Assembly: GCA_031277315.1 (NCBI GenBank)
Contig: JAITMP010000040.1
Location: 29,077 to 93,076 of the forward strand
DNA: 64,000 nt
Direction of reading: 5' to 3'
Source of the DNA: Zoogloeaceae bacterium
GTDB lineage: Bacteria; Pseudomonadota; Gammaproteobacteria; Burkholderiales; Rhodocyclaceae
Part shown: piece after piece, positions 7,698 through 15,231 of the stretch
Layout of the letters: every line of letters starts with the position of its first letter
Position numbering within the stretch: position 1 is the first letter of the stretch
Notes under the pieces: generated by a model
Told to the model about the DNA's origin: nothing
Databases searched by the model: none
Seen by the model: the letters and a program-made list of their open reading frames with translations, nothing else
Made by a program: the position numbers and the translations under genes

Positions 7698-10037
7698 TTA
7701 CGCCACCTTGCGCTGCGGCGCCGGTTCCGGTTCGCTGCGGCGCAGGCCGAGATCGAAGGGGAAGTCGTCGACCTTGATGACTTCATCCGTCAGCGCGCGC
7801 GCTTGCGCCAGCAGCGCATGCTCGGCGCTGGTAATGATGCCATGCGCCAGCGCCTGATTTTCCAGTTCTTCCGCGCCGCCGTCCGTTAGTTGACCCCGCT
7901 TGCGGGCGGCGCGCAGCCTGGCGCGCACCTCCTCGGCTTGCAGCGTCGCTTCCAGCGCCAGTTCGATGACGCCGACCGGGTCTTGCGCGTCGCGCGGCAG
8001 ATACATGCCGGCGGTGAGACGCTCCCGCGTGGCGGAAGGCGCGATGAGCAGTTCCGCCACATCGCCGCCCAACTGATCCGGCGCCGCCGCGCAGGGCCGG
8101 CCAAGCGGAAAGATCACGCCGCGCAGCAAGGCAGCGACGAAGCGGACGGGGAAGTTCGCCATCACGCCGTCAAACGCGCTTTGCGCCTTGAACAGCGTGT
8201 CCTGCATCGTCCAGTGCAGCAGCGGCGCGTCCGCCTGCTGGCGGCCTTCGCTCTCGTAGCGTTTCAACACCGCCGAGGCGAGATACAGCAGCGACAAAAT
8301 GTCGGCCATGCGCGCAGAAAGTTTCTCCTTGCGCTTCAAGCTGCCGCCCAGCGTCAGCATCGAAACATCGGCGAGCAGCGCGAAGGCGGCGGAAAAGCGC
8401 GACAACTGCCGATAGTAGCGGCGCGCTTCGGGCGCGGCTTCCGCCGGCGCGGCGGCGAAGCGCGCGCCGGTGAGTCCGGCGGTCAATGCGCGCCAGCCGT
8501 TGCCGAGCACATGGCCGATGTGGGCGAAAAGGGCGCGGTCGAACGCAACCAGATCGTCCCGCTGCGCCGCCTCCATTTCGGCCATCACATACGGATGGCA
8601 GCGGATGGCGCCCTGACCGAAAATGATCAGGCTGCGCGTCAGGATGTTCGCGCCTTCGACGGTGATCGCCACCGGCACTTGCTGATAAGCGCGGCCAAGA
8701 AAATTGGAGGGGCCGAGGCAGATGCCCTTGCCGCCGAGAATATCCATGCCGTCGTTCATCGCCTGGCGCGCCCGCTCGGTGATGTGACACTTGACGATGG
8801 CGGACACCACCGACGGTTTCTCGCCCAGATCAATCGCGCCGACGGTCATGACGCGGGCGGCGTCGCACAGATACAGATTGCCGCCCATGCGCGCCAGCGG
8901 TTCCTGAATGCCCTCGAAACGGCCGATCGCCGTCTTGAACTGGTTGCGCACGCGGGCATAGCCGCCGACGGCGCGCACGGCCAGCTTCTGCATGCCGGTG
9001 TTGGACGCCGGCAGCGAAATGGCGCGGCCGGCGGCGAGGCATTCCATCAGCATGCGCCAGCCCTGACCGGCCATCTGCGGCCCGCCGACGATGAAATCGA
9101 GCGGCATGAACACATCCTTGCCGCGCGTCGGGCCGTTATGCCACGCGGCATTGAGCGGAAAGTGGCGGCGGCCGATCTCGACGCCGGGGTGGTTGGCCGG
9201 CACCAGCGCGCAGGTGATGCCGAGATCGCCTTCCGCGTTCGCGGCGTCGCCGAGTAGACGCTCGGGGTCGAACAAACGGAAGGCCAGGCCGACCACCGTG
9301 GCGACCGGCGCCAGCGTGATGTAACGCTTGTCCCATGTCAAACGCATGCCGATGATTTCCCTGCCCTGCCACACGCCCTTGCAGACAACGCCCCGGTCGG
9401 GGATCGAGGCCGCGTCGGAGCCGGCCCACGGACTGGTCAGCGCGAAGCAGGGAATGTCGACGCCCTTCGCCAGACGCGGCAGATAGTGGTTCTTCTGCTC
9501 CTCGGTGCCGTAGTGCAGCAGCAATTCAGCCGGGCCGAGGGAATTCGGCACCATCACCGACACCGCGCTGGCGGCGCAGCGGGTGGCGAGTTTCGTCACC
9601 ACCTGCGAATGCGCGTAAGCGGAAAAACCGACGCCGCCGTATTGCTTCGGAATAATCATGCCGAGAAAGCCCTTCTCCTTCATGCAGCGCCAGGCTTCCG
9701 GCGACAGATCGTGATCGTAGTGCGAGGAAACCCAGTCGTCCGACAAACGGCACAACTCCTCCGTTTCGTTGTCGAGGAAGGATTGCTCCTCGGCGGTCAG
9801 CCGGGGCGACGGATAAGCCAGCAGTTTCCGCCAGTCGGGACGGCCGCTGAACAACTCGCCCTCCCACCACACGCTGCCAGCTTCAAGCGCCTCTTTCTCC
9901 GTCTGCGACACCTGCGGCAGCATCTTGCGGTAAGCGGCGAACAGCGTCCGCGTCACCGCCGCACGGCGCAAGGGCGGAATGGCGAACAGCGCCGCCAAGG
10001 CCACCAACAGCAAAATAATCCACATCATCCAGGTCAT
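7698..10037 (-). CDS. fadE: Acyl-CoA dehydrogenase FadE
   Basis: A 779-residue FadE-type acyl-CoA dehydrogenase, which does the FAD-dependent first oxidation of acyl-CoA at the inner membrane. Seen: an N-terminal hydrophobic helix (residues about 4-22), IIPKQYGGVGFSAYAHSQ and ALTSPWAGSDA typical of FadE, and the long C-terminal DUF1974 region. Start choice: an upstream in-frame ATG at 10052 begins a GGAGGAAAAAGGC stretch that reads as the ribosome binding site for the ATG at 10037, so the shorter form is right. It begins 79 bases after the regulator gene, with no obvious promoter between, so it is probably read from the psrA promoter. Confidence 0.93.
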   Translation of the reverse strand: MTWMMWIILLLVALAALFAIPPLRRAAVTRTLFAAYRKMLPQVSQTEKEALEAGSVWWEGELFSGRPDWRKLLAYPSPRLTAEEQSFLDNETEELCRLSDDWVSSHYDHDLSPEAWRCMKEKGFLGMIIPKQYGGVGFSAYAHSQVVTKLATRCAASAVSVMVPNSLGPAELLLHYGTEEQKNHYLPRLAKGVDIPCFALTSPWAGSDAASIPDRGVVCKGVWQGREIIGMRLTWDKRYITLAPVATVVGLAFRLFDPERLLGDAANAEGDLGITCALVPANHPGVEIGRRHFPLNAAWHNGPTRGKDVFMPLDFIVGGPQMAGQGWRMLMECLAAGRAISLPASNTGMQKLAVRAVGGYARVRNQFKTAIGRFEGIQEPLARMGGNLYLCDAARVMTVGAIDLGEKPSVVSAIVKCHITERARQAMNDGMDILGGKGICLGPSNFLGRAYQQVPVAITVEGANILTRSLIIFGQGAIRCHPYVMAEMEAAQRDDLVAFDRALFAHIGHVLGNGWRALTAGLTGARFAAAPAEAAPEARRYYRQLSRFSAAFALLADVSMLTLGGSLKRKEKLSARMADILSLLYLASAVLKRYESEGRQQADAPLLHWTMQDTLFKAQSAFDGVMANFPVRFVAALLRGVIFPLGRPCAAAPDQLGGDVAELLIAPSATRERLTAGMYLPRDAQDPVGVIELALEATLQAEEVRARLRAARKRGQLTDGGAEELENQALAHGIITSAEHALLAQARALTDEVIKVDDFPFDLGLRRSEPEPAPQRKVA

Positions 10038-10116
10038 GCCTTTTTCCTCCATGCAACGCCAACTGCAACATCAACCATTTATCGAACGCGGTAAAACCCA
10101 GCGCATTCCGCCCTGC

Positions 10117-10827
10117 TCACGCCGCCTTGCGCGGCGTCTTCTTTTCCGCCTTGCCCGCCGTCTGCTCCGTCTGCCCGGCCAGCGGCGCCCGCAAGCCGCC
10201 GAGCAGAAACGGCATCAGGCGGCGCGCCAGCGCGCCCGGATCCTTTTCGTCCATCTCGTAGCCGGCCACCAGTTGCAGGGCATCGACGCCGGCGATGGCA
10301 TACGACATGGCGCCGAGCATGAAATGAAAGCGCCAGAGAATTTCCTCCGGCGGCACATCGGGCAAGGCGCGGAACAACGCCTGCTTGAAGCGCGGCACCA
10401 CGGCGGCATATTCGTCGGCGAGAAACTGGCGCACGAAAGTCGCCGGCTCGGTGTACGTGCGGCCCAGCAGACGCATGAAGGTATGCCCGCCATGCTCGGT
10501 ATCCGCCGCCACGCGCAGCGGCACGCCGAAGAACGCATCAATGATCTGGCGCGGCTTGAGCGGCGCGCCCTTGGCCTCCGCCTCCAGTTCATCGAGCGCC
10601 GCCAGACGCGCCTCGTTGAGCCAGGTCAGGCGGCGGCGGAAAACATCCTGAATCAGCGCCTCCTTGCTGCCGAAGTGATAATTCACCGAGGCCAGATTCA
10701 CCTTGGCGCGGCTGGTAATCATGCGCAGGGTCGTCGCCTCGAAACCATGCTCGACAAACAACAACTCCGCCGCGTCGAGAATCCGCGCGCGGGTATCCGG
10801 CGTGTGCCGGGGATCAAAAGACGGCAT
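10117..10827 (-). CDS. psrA: TetR-family regulator, PsrA-like (fatty-acid oxidation repressor)
   Basis: A TetR repressor of 236 residues. The N-terminal HTH covers residues about 10-55 (ARILDAAELLFVEHGF ... VNLASVNYHFGSKEAL), followed by a ligand-binding domain and a basic Lys/Arg-rich tail. PsrA-type proteins sense long-chain acyl-CoA or fatty acids and repress beta-oxidation genes. Evidence for that role here is the position at the head of a complete beta-oxidation operon and an operator with the PsrA pattern (CAAAC-N4-GTTTG) on its own promoter. Start: ATG at 10827 was chosen; a GTG nine bases upstream is possible. No strong Shine-Dalgarno is visible, since the leader is very short. Confidence 0.85.
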   Translation of the reverse strand: MPSFDPRHTPDTRARILDAAELLFVEHGFEATTLRMITSRAKVNLASVNYHFGSKEALIQDVFRRRLTWLNEARLAALDELEAEAKGAPLKPRQIIDAFFGVPLRVAADTEHGGHTFMRLLGRTYTEPATFVRQFLADEYAAVVPRFKQALFRALPDVPPEEILWRFHFMLGAMSYAIAGVDALQLVAGYEMDEKDPGALARRLMPFLLGGLRAPLAGQTEQTAGKAEKKTPRKAA

Positions 10828-10840
10828 GAAAAACACTCAT

Positions 10841-10858
10841 TTCAAACAAACGTTTGAA
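10841..10858. promoter_or_regulatory. PsrA-type operator
   Basis: TTCAAACAAACGTTTGAA: a perfect 7-bp inverted repeat (TTCAAAC/GTTTGAA) around a 4-base spacer. It fits the published PsrA pattern G/CAAAC-N2-4-GTTTG/C. It touches the -10 hexamer and covers the likely transcription start, so a bound repressor would block initiation of psrA and the operon behind it. Confidence 0.8.
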
Positions 10859-10885
10859 TAATACGGCTCCATCCGCCGAAGTCAA
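10858..10885 (-). promoter_or_regulatory. Sigma-70 promoter of psrA and the fad operon
   Basis: Minus strand: TTGACT (10885-10880), 16-base spacer, TATTAT (10863-10858). Transcription would start near 10851, giving a leader of about 25 bases to the psrA ATG. The operator overlaps the last base of the -10 hexamer. Confidence 0.75.
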
Positions 10886-10922
10886 GCTGCGCCGTAACAA
10901 CCGTTGAGAACCGGTCGCACAA

Positions 10923-11024
10923 AGCCCTCCACTTTAAGGGGAGGGTTGGGTGGGGAGAGGTTTTCTCCTTTCCCTTCAAGCGCCTGTCCCCGCGAAAGCG
11001 TGGGGGGAAGGCCGGAATGGGATA
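10923..11024. repeat. Intergenic dispersed repeats between psrA and the TPR gene
   Basis: Positions 10923-10960 (AAGGGGAGGG type) match the copy at 3998-4033 in opposite orientation. Positions 10987-11024 (CCCCGCGAAAGCG core, ending GGCCGGAATGGGA) match the copy at 291-331 in opposite orientation. These explain most of the 250-base gap; nothing else coding is seen in it. Confidence 0.55.
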
Positions 11025-11118
11025 GGTTCACGCCAAAGGCCCGCGATGGATGGCGGTCGACATCTTTGTTGGTAAGGTATGAGATGATCGCATCGGAATA
11101 CGCTAACCCGTGACAACC

Positions 11119-11742
11119 ATGACAGACGCTACATCCACCCCTCCCGCGCCCGCCCGCAAACGCCCGCTCTGGTTGATCGTGATTCTGGCGTTCGTGGTTT
11201 GCCTCGCCTTGGCCGGCGGCGTTTATCTGGCACTCGGCGATAGCGCGGAACCCGCGTCGGAATCAACGCCAGCGCCCCATTCCCTGACGCCGCAAGACAC
11301 CGAAGAAATGGCGGCGGGCCTTGCCGAACGGCTGGCGAAAAATCCCGCTGACCCGGAAGGCTGGGACAGTCTGGCGCGTACTTACGCCAGCCTGGGGCAA
11401 TTCGCCGAGGCCGCTGAAGCGTACGAAAATCTGGAACGCCTGATGCCCGAAGACCCCCAAGTGCTGGCCGACTGGGCCGATGTGCTGGCGATGGCGCAGG
11501 GACGCAACTTCGACGGCAAGCCGGAGGCGCTCGTCCGCCGTGCTTTGGCGGCCGATCCCGATTACCCCAAGGCGCTGGCGCTGGCCGGCAATATCGCCTT
11601 CGCCCGGCAGGATTACGCCGCCGCGCTCGGCCACTGGGATCGCATGCTGGCAAAACTGCCGGCGGATTCCTCCCTCGCCCGCGCCCTCGCCGCCGACATC
11701 GCCGAAGCGCGAAAGCTGGCAACCACTCCTGCGCGAAACTGA
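11119..11742 (+). CDS. CcmI/NrfG-like TPR protein, membrane-anchored
   Basis: A 207-residue protein with one N-terminal membrane helix (residues about 15-37) and a periplasmic TPR domain. The TPR part (MAAGLAERLAKNPADPEGW ... YPKALALAGNIAFARQDYAAAL) is the pattern of the C-terminal domain of cytochrome c biogenesis protein CcmI (CycH) and of NrfG, which hold apocytochrome c for haem ligation. Full CcmI proteins have a second N-terminal helix and domain that are absent here, so the size is closer to NrfG (about 200 residues). No ccmH/nrfF neighbour is present, but ccmAB lies 3.5 kb downstream. Start uncertain: ATG at 11119, or GTG at 11110; neither has a good ribosome binding site. Confidence 0.7.
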   Translation: MTDATSTPPAPARKRPLWLIVILAFVVCLALAGGVYLALGDSAEPASESTPAPHSLTPQDTEEMAAGLAERLAKNPADPEGWDSLARTYASLGQFAEAAEAYENLERLMPEDPQVLADWADVLAMAQGRNFDGKPEALVRRALAADPDYPKALALAGNIAFARQDYAAALGHWDRMLAKLPADSSLARALAADIAEARKLATTPARN

Positions 11743-11815
11743 GCTTGATGCGCGTGCGGGAAAGAGGCCGGGAGAGAGGGCATGCGGCGGAGCCGTCTTG
11801 CGACGACAAATCCTT

Positions 11816-11850
11816 AATGTTGGGCTTCGCTGCGCTCAGCGCCAACCTAC
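11816..11850. repeat. Palindromic dispersed repeat (GGGCTTCGCTGCGCTCA type)
   Basis: A copy of a REP-like hairpin element in the 237-base gap before the toxin-antitoxin pair. Closely similar copies are at 24440-24472 (opposite orientation) and 24564-24597, and a diverged one at 341-380. The rest of the gap shows only the antitoxin promoter region. Confidence 0.65.
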
Positions 11851-11932
11851 AAAATCCGCGCGCTCCCCTCGCCCGCTTGTGGGATAGAGGTTAAGTGTCT
11901 CTTTTCTCGCATGGCAGGAGACAATCACGCCC

Positions 11933-11959
11933 AAGGTGTGATAAGGTGTTACTTATAAT
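11933..11959 (+). promoter_or_regulatory. Likely promoter/operator region of the toxin-antitoxin pair
   Basis: A TATAAT -10 hexamer lies at 11954-11959, 20 bases before the antitoxin ATG. Two direct copies of AAGGTGT (11933-11939 and 11943-11949), ten bases apart and so on one face of the helix, lie where a -35 would be; no good -35 is seen. Tandem sites like this suit an RHH autoregulator, but binding is inferred. Confidence 0.4.
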
Positions 11960-11979
11960 TACTTGAAACCGTGAAACCC

Positions 11980-12276
11980 ATGCGAACACAAGAAACTACC
12001 GGCAAAACCCTGTCCGTGAAACTGGACAATGCGATGCGCGACCGCATCAAGAATTTGGCCGATATTCAGCAACGCACCACGCATTGGGTGATGCGTCAGG
12101 CCATCACGCAATATGTCGAGCGGGAGGAAAAGCGCGAGGCATTCCGGCAAGCCACGCTTGCTGCATGGCAGGAGTACCAGGAAACCGGCCTGCATGTGAC
12201 CGGGGACGAAGCGGACAACTGGCTTGCCGAGCTGGGTGAAGGACAGGATGTAGCGCCGCCGCAATGGCATCGGTAA
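11980..12276 (+). CDS. RHH-type antitoxin (CopG/ParD-like)
   Basis: A 98-residue protein with an N-terminal ribbon-helix-helix fold: a short beta strand (TLSVKLD near residues 7-13), then two helices (AMRDRIKNLADIQQ and TTHWVMRQAITQYVEREE), and an acidic C-terminal half that would wrap the toxin. It overlaps the toxin gene by 13 bases, the usual antitoxin-first order. RHH antitoxins dimerise, bind their own promoter and neutralise the partner toxin. A GTG nine bases upstream is a possible start. Chromosomal modules of this kind are often accessory, and this one sits between the CcmI-like and ubiU genes. Confidence 0.85.
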   Translation: MRTQETTGKTLSVKLDNAMRDRIKNLADIQQRTTHWVMRQAITQYVEREEKREAFRQATLAAWQEYQETGLHVTGDEADNWLAELGEGQDVAPPQWHR

Positions 12277-12554
12277 AGTGGTCTGCCGCCGCGCTGCGCG
12301 ATGTGCAGCGTCTGTATCGTTTCCTTGCGCCAAAGAATCCGGATGCCGCCAGACGGGCGGTAAAAGCTATCCGGCAAGGCGTCCATACGCTTACGCTTCA
12401 GGCGGGCATAGGCCGTCCGGTCGAAGGCATGCCCGAGCAATTCAGGGAATGGCTGATCGACTTTGGAGACAGCGGCTATGTGGCGCGTTATCACATTGAC
12501 GGCAACAGCATTACGGTGCTGACTGTCTGGCACCAGAAAGAAGCCGGCTACTAA
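12264..12554 (+). CDS. RelE/ParE-family toxin
   Basis: A 96-residue RelE/ParE superfamily toxin: basic, with the N-terminal SVKWSAAALRDVQRLYRFL helix pair, the central GRPVEGMPEQFREWLI segment and the C-terminal strand YVARYHIDGNSITVLTVWHQKEAGY that is typical of ParE-like plasmid stabilisation proteins. ParE members poison gyrase while RelE members cut mRNA at the ribosome; sequence alone does not decide, though the RHH partner favours ParE. The ATG at 12264 lies inside the antitoxin gene, so translation is coupled. No truncation is seen. Confidence 0.85.
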   Translation: MASVKWSAAALRDVQRLYRFLAPKNPDAARRAVKAIRQGVHTLTLQAGIGRPVEGMPEQFREWLIDFGDSGYVARYHIDGNSITVLTVWHQKEAGY

Positions 12555-12621
12555 TCCGGTTTATCATCGGGAGGTCTATGGTAAAGTGTGTCCATCCGGT
12601 CGCTTGCCTTGGCCGGTTCCG

Positions 12622-12661
12622 AGTCAGCCATAGTTAGTCATAGTCAGCCGTGGTCAGCCAT
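12622..12661 (+). repeat. 10-bp tandem repeat x4 ending on the ubiU start codon
   Basis: Four units of the type AGTCAGCCAT, in order with one or two changes each, run directly into the ubiU ATG (12660-12662). They fill the region where a Shine-Dalgarno sequence should be, and none is visible. Confidence 0.85.
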
Positions 12662-13673
12662 GTTCGCCAATAAATCTTTTCAGCTCGTCTGCCCGGCCGG
12701 CGCCTTGCCGGCCTTGAAAGCCGCCGTGGATAACGGCGCCGATTGCGTTTATACCGGCCTCAAGGACGATACCAACGCGCGCAATTTCACCGGCCTGAAC
12801 TTTGATGACGCACAACTGCGCGAGGGCGTCCGCTACGCCCACGGGCGCGGCGTCAAGGTGCTGCTGGCCTTGAATACGTATCCGCAGACGGCCACCTGGC
12901 GCCGCTGGACGGCGGCGGTCGACAAGGCCGCCGATTTCGGCGTCGATGCCATCATCCTGGCCGATCCGGGCCTGATGGAATACGCCAGAACAAAGCATCC
13001 GCAATTGCGCCTGCATCTTTCCGTGCAAGGCTCGGCCACCAACCACGAGGCGATCAATTTCTACCACCAGCAGTTTGGCATTCAGCGCGCCGTGCTGCCG
13101 CGGGTGCTGGCGATGGCGCAGGTGGAGGATGTCGTCAGGAACACGCCGGTGGAGATCGAGGTGTTCGGCTTCGGCGGTCTTTGCGTCATGGTGGAAGGGC
13201 GCTGCGCGCTGTCCGCCTATGTCACCGGCGACTCGCCCAACACTGTCGGCGTCTGCTCGCCGGGCAAGGCCGTGCGCTACGAACAGACGCCGCAGGGCAT
13301 GGAAACGCGCCTGAACGGCGTGCTCATCGACCGCTTCGCGCAAGGCGAGAAAACCGGCTATCCGACGCTGTGCAAGGGCCGCTTTGAAGTCGCCGACGAA
13401 ACCTATTACGCCATCGAGGAGCCGGCCAGCCTGAACACGCTGGAACTGCTGCCGAAGCTGATGGAGGTCGGCGTCAAGGCCATCAAGATCGAGGGCCGTC
13501 AGCGCAGCCCGGCGTATGTCGCGCAGGTGACGAAAGTCTGGCGCGACGCCATTGACGCGGCGCTGCGCGACCGTCAGGCGTTTTCGGTGCGCGATGCCTG
13601 GATGGCGGAACTAAACAAGGTTTCCGAGGGCAATATGCACACGCTCGGCGCGTATTACCGTCCCTGGAAATAA
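12660..13673 (+). CDS. ubiU: UbiU, O2-independent ubiquinone hydroxylation (peptidase U32 fold)
   Basis: A 337-residue U32-family protein. UbiU and UbiV form a [4Fe-4S] heterodimer that, with UbiT, adds the ring hydroxyls of ubiquinone without O2. Seen: FQLVCPAGALPALKAAVDNGADCVYTGLKD at the N-terminus and a cysteine set GLC-x6-C-x16-C followed by TLCKGRF, the four-cysteine pattern of UbiU; IEGRQRSPAY is the U32 signature. Start ATG at 12660 gives the family length, although an open frame continues upstream. Immediately followed by ubiV and ubiT, which settles the assignment against tRNA-modifying U32 paralogues such as RlhA or TrhP. Indicates ubiquinone synthesis under anoxia. Confidence 0.92.
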   Translation: MFANKSFQLVCPAGALPALKAAVDNGADCVYTGLKDDTNARNFTGLNFDDAQLREGVRYAHGRGVKVLLALNTYPQTATWRRWTAAVDKAADFGVDAIILADPGLMEYARTKHPQLRLHLSVQGSATNHEAINFYHQQFGIQRAVLPRVLAMAQVEDVVRNTPVEIEVFGFGGLCVMVEGRCALSAYVTGDSPNTVGVCSPGKAVRYEQTPQGMETRLNGVLIDRFAQGEKTGYPTLCKGRFEVADETYYAIEEPASLNTLELLPKLMEVGVKAIKIEGRQRSPAYVAQVTKVWRDAIDAALRDRQAFSVRDAWMAELNKVSEGNMHTLGAYYRPWK

Positions 13674-13681
13674 AACCCGCG

Positions 13682-13737
13682 CAATGAAGTTCGCCCAATG
13701 AAACTTGCCCAATGAAGCTCGTCCAATGAAGCTCGCG
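13682..13737 (+). repeat. 14-bp tandem repeat x4 carrying four out-of-frame ATGs at the ubiV start
   Basis: Four units of the type CAATGAAGCTCGCC (13682-13695, 13696-13709, 13710-13723, 13724-13737). Each holds an ATG (13684, 13698, 13712, 13726). As 14 is not a multiple of three the ATGs fall in different frames; only the last, at 13726, opens the ubiV frame. No Shine-Dalgarno is visible. Confidence 0.9.
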
Positions 13738-14625
13738 CTGGGGCCGCCCCTCTACTACTGGCCGCGCGCGGAGGTTTTCGCTTTCTATGAAGCGATTGCG
13801 CGCGCGCCGGTGGACATCGTCTATCTCGGCGAAACGGTCTGCTCGCGCCGGCACGAACTGCGCGTGCATGACTGGATCGACATCGCCGGTCTGATCGCCG
13901 CCGCCGGCAAGCAAGCCGTTCTCGGCACCCAGACCTTGATCGAGTCCGAATCGGACTTGAAAACCCTGCGCAAGATCGTCGACGAAAAAGCCTTTCTCAC
14001 CGAAGCCAACGACATGGGCGCGGTGCGCCTGCTCACGGCGGGCGGGCGTCCCTTCGTCGCCGGCCCGTTCCTGAATGTTTTCAACAGCGCCACGCTGGCC
14101 CTGCTCGCCCGTCTCGGCGCGCAACGCTGGGTGATGCCGGTGGAAATGTCGGCGGAGGCGCTGCGCGAATTGCAGGCGGATCGTCCCGCCGGAATGGAAA
14201 CCGAGGTGTTCGCCTATGGCCGCTTGCCGCTCGCCTTCTCGGCGCGCTGCTTCACGGCGCGTCATTTCAATTTGCAGAAAGACGACTGCCAGTTCAAGTG
14301 TCTGGAATTTTCCGACGGTCTGGTGATCCGGACGCGGGAAAAACAGGCATTCCTCAACCTGAACGGCATCCAGACCCAGTCGGACAAGGTCTACAACCTA
14401 ATCGGCGAAGTGGAGGCCGCGCGCGAACTGGGCGTCGACATCCTGCGCATCAGCCCGCAGTCGCGGCACACGCCGGAACTGATCGGCATTTTCCGCGCCC
14501 GTCTCGACGGCGCGCTCGACACCGCGACGGCGCGCAGCCGGATGGACGGGCTGGAGCTTTCCGCCGCCTGCAACGGCTTCTGGTACGGCAAGCCGGGGCT
14601 GGATCAAATTGCCGGAGAGACGTAA
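13726..14625 (+). CDS. ubiV: UbiV, O2-independent ubiquinone hydroxylation (peptidase U32 fold)
   Basis: A 299-residue partner of UbiU. Seen: MKLALGPPLYYWPR at the start, Cys39 in GETVCSRRHE, and a second cluster Cys-x12-Cys-x3-Cys in SARCFTARHFNLQKDDCQFK(C), matching the C39/C180/C193/C197 ligands known for E. coli UbiV. The start codon is the last of four ATGs in a 14-bp tandem repeat. The preceding in-frame ATG at 13684 runs into a stop after five codons. It follows ubiU by 52 bases and precedes ubiT by 10, so one transcript is likely. Role is inferred from the family; the iron-sulfur ligands are visible. Confidence 0.93.
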   Translation: MKLALGPPLYYWPRAEVFAFYEAIARAPVDIVYLGETVCSRRHELRVHDWIDIAGLIAAAGKQAVLGTQTLIESESDLKTLRKIVDEKAFLTEANDMGAVRLLTAGGRPFVAGPFLNVFNSATLALLARLGAQRWVMPVEMSAEALRELQADRPAGMETEVFAYGRLPLAFSARCFTARHFNLQKDDCQFKCLEFSDGLVIRTREKQAFLNLNGIQTQSDKVYNLIGEVEAARELGVDILRISPQSRHTPELIGIFRARLDGALDTATARSRMDGLELSAACNGFWYGKPGLDQIAGET

Positions 14626-14635
14626 ACTACCGGGC

Positions 14636-15175
14636 ATGGATCTCATCGACACTCTGCGCCGCGCCCGCATTCCGCAATTCACGCTGCCCCGCATCGTCGG
14701 CGCCGTGCACGAGCGCCTGCCACAACTGCCGCCCACGCTGGCGCTGGTCACCGCGCTCAACCTCGCCCTTGGCCGCATTCTGCCGCGCGAGGCGCTGCAA
14801 CCCCTGACCGGCAAACGGGTCTGCCTGCGCGTCACCGACGGCGGTTTGAATCTGCTGTTCACCCTCACCGAACAAGGGTTCCGCCCGGCAGCCGGCGGCA
14901 ATAGCGGCAATGGCGGCAACAGCGACGATGGCGCGAAGCCGGATCTGATGATCTCCGCCAAGTCGCGGGATTTTCTCGCCCTTGCCCTGCGCGAGGAAGA
15001 CCCGGACACCCTGTTCTTCAGCCGGCGTCTGCTGATGGAAGGCGACACCGATCTCGGCCTGCTGGTGAAGAACACGCTCGACGCCATCGACTGGCCGCGC
15101 CTCGACCCCGCGGCGCTGCATCCTTTCCGCCTGCTCGCCGCCCTCAGACTGCGGCTCGGCCCATCGAACAGGTAA
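14636..15175 (+). CDS. ubiT: UbiT, SCP2-domain ubiquinone-binding accessory protein
   Basis: A 179-residue protein with a sterol-carrier-protein-2 fold, which binds isoprenoid quinone intermediates for UbiUV. Seen: LPRIVGAVHERLPQLPPTLALVTALNLALGRILPR, then an SCP2 core with GKRVCLRVTDGGLNLLFTL and SRDFLALALREEDPDTLFFSRRLLMEGDTDLGLLVKNTLDAIDW. The length fits. A Gly/Asn/Ser insert near residues 86-98 is coded by three 9-bp repeats (14897-14923). Start ATG at 14636 gives the conserved MDLIDTLRRARIP opening. Third gene of ubiUVT; the combination is diagnostic. Confidence 0.9.
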   Translation: MDLIDTLRRARIPQFTLPRIVGAVHERLPQLPPTLALVTALNLALGRILPREALQPLTGKRVCLRVTDGGLNLLFTLTEQGFRPAAGGNSGNGGNSDDGAKPDLMISAKSRDFLALALREEDPDTLFFSRRLLMEGDTDLGLLVKNTLDAIDWPRLDPAALHPFRLLAALRLRLGPSNR

Positions 15176-15231
15176 AATTCCCCTTCCATTTTCCAAGCCC
15201 GGCGCGCCGGGGCTAAAAACGGTGCGGCACG

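Noticed and set aside
4632..7889. A 1085-residue plus-strand open frame across the fad genes
   Set aside because: It is antisense to fadJ and fadI, rich in Arg, His and Ala, has no domain and no ribosome site. Long antisense frames are common at this GC content.
12622..12661. The repeat before ubiU considered as a CRISPR remnant
   Set aside because: Units are 10 bp with no spacers; no cas gene is present anywhere in the window.
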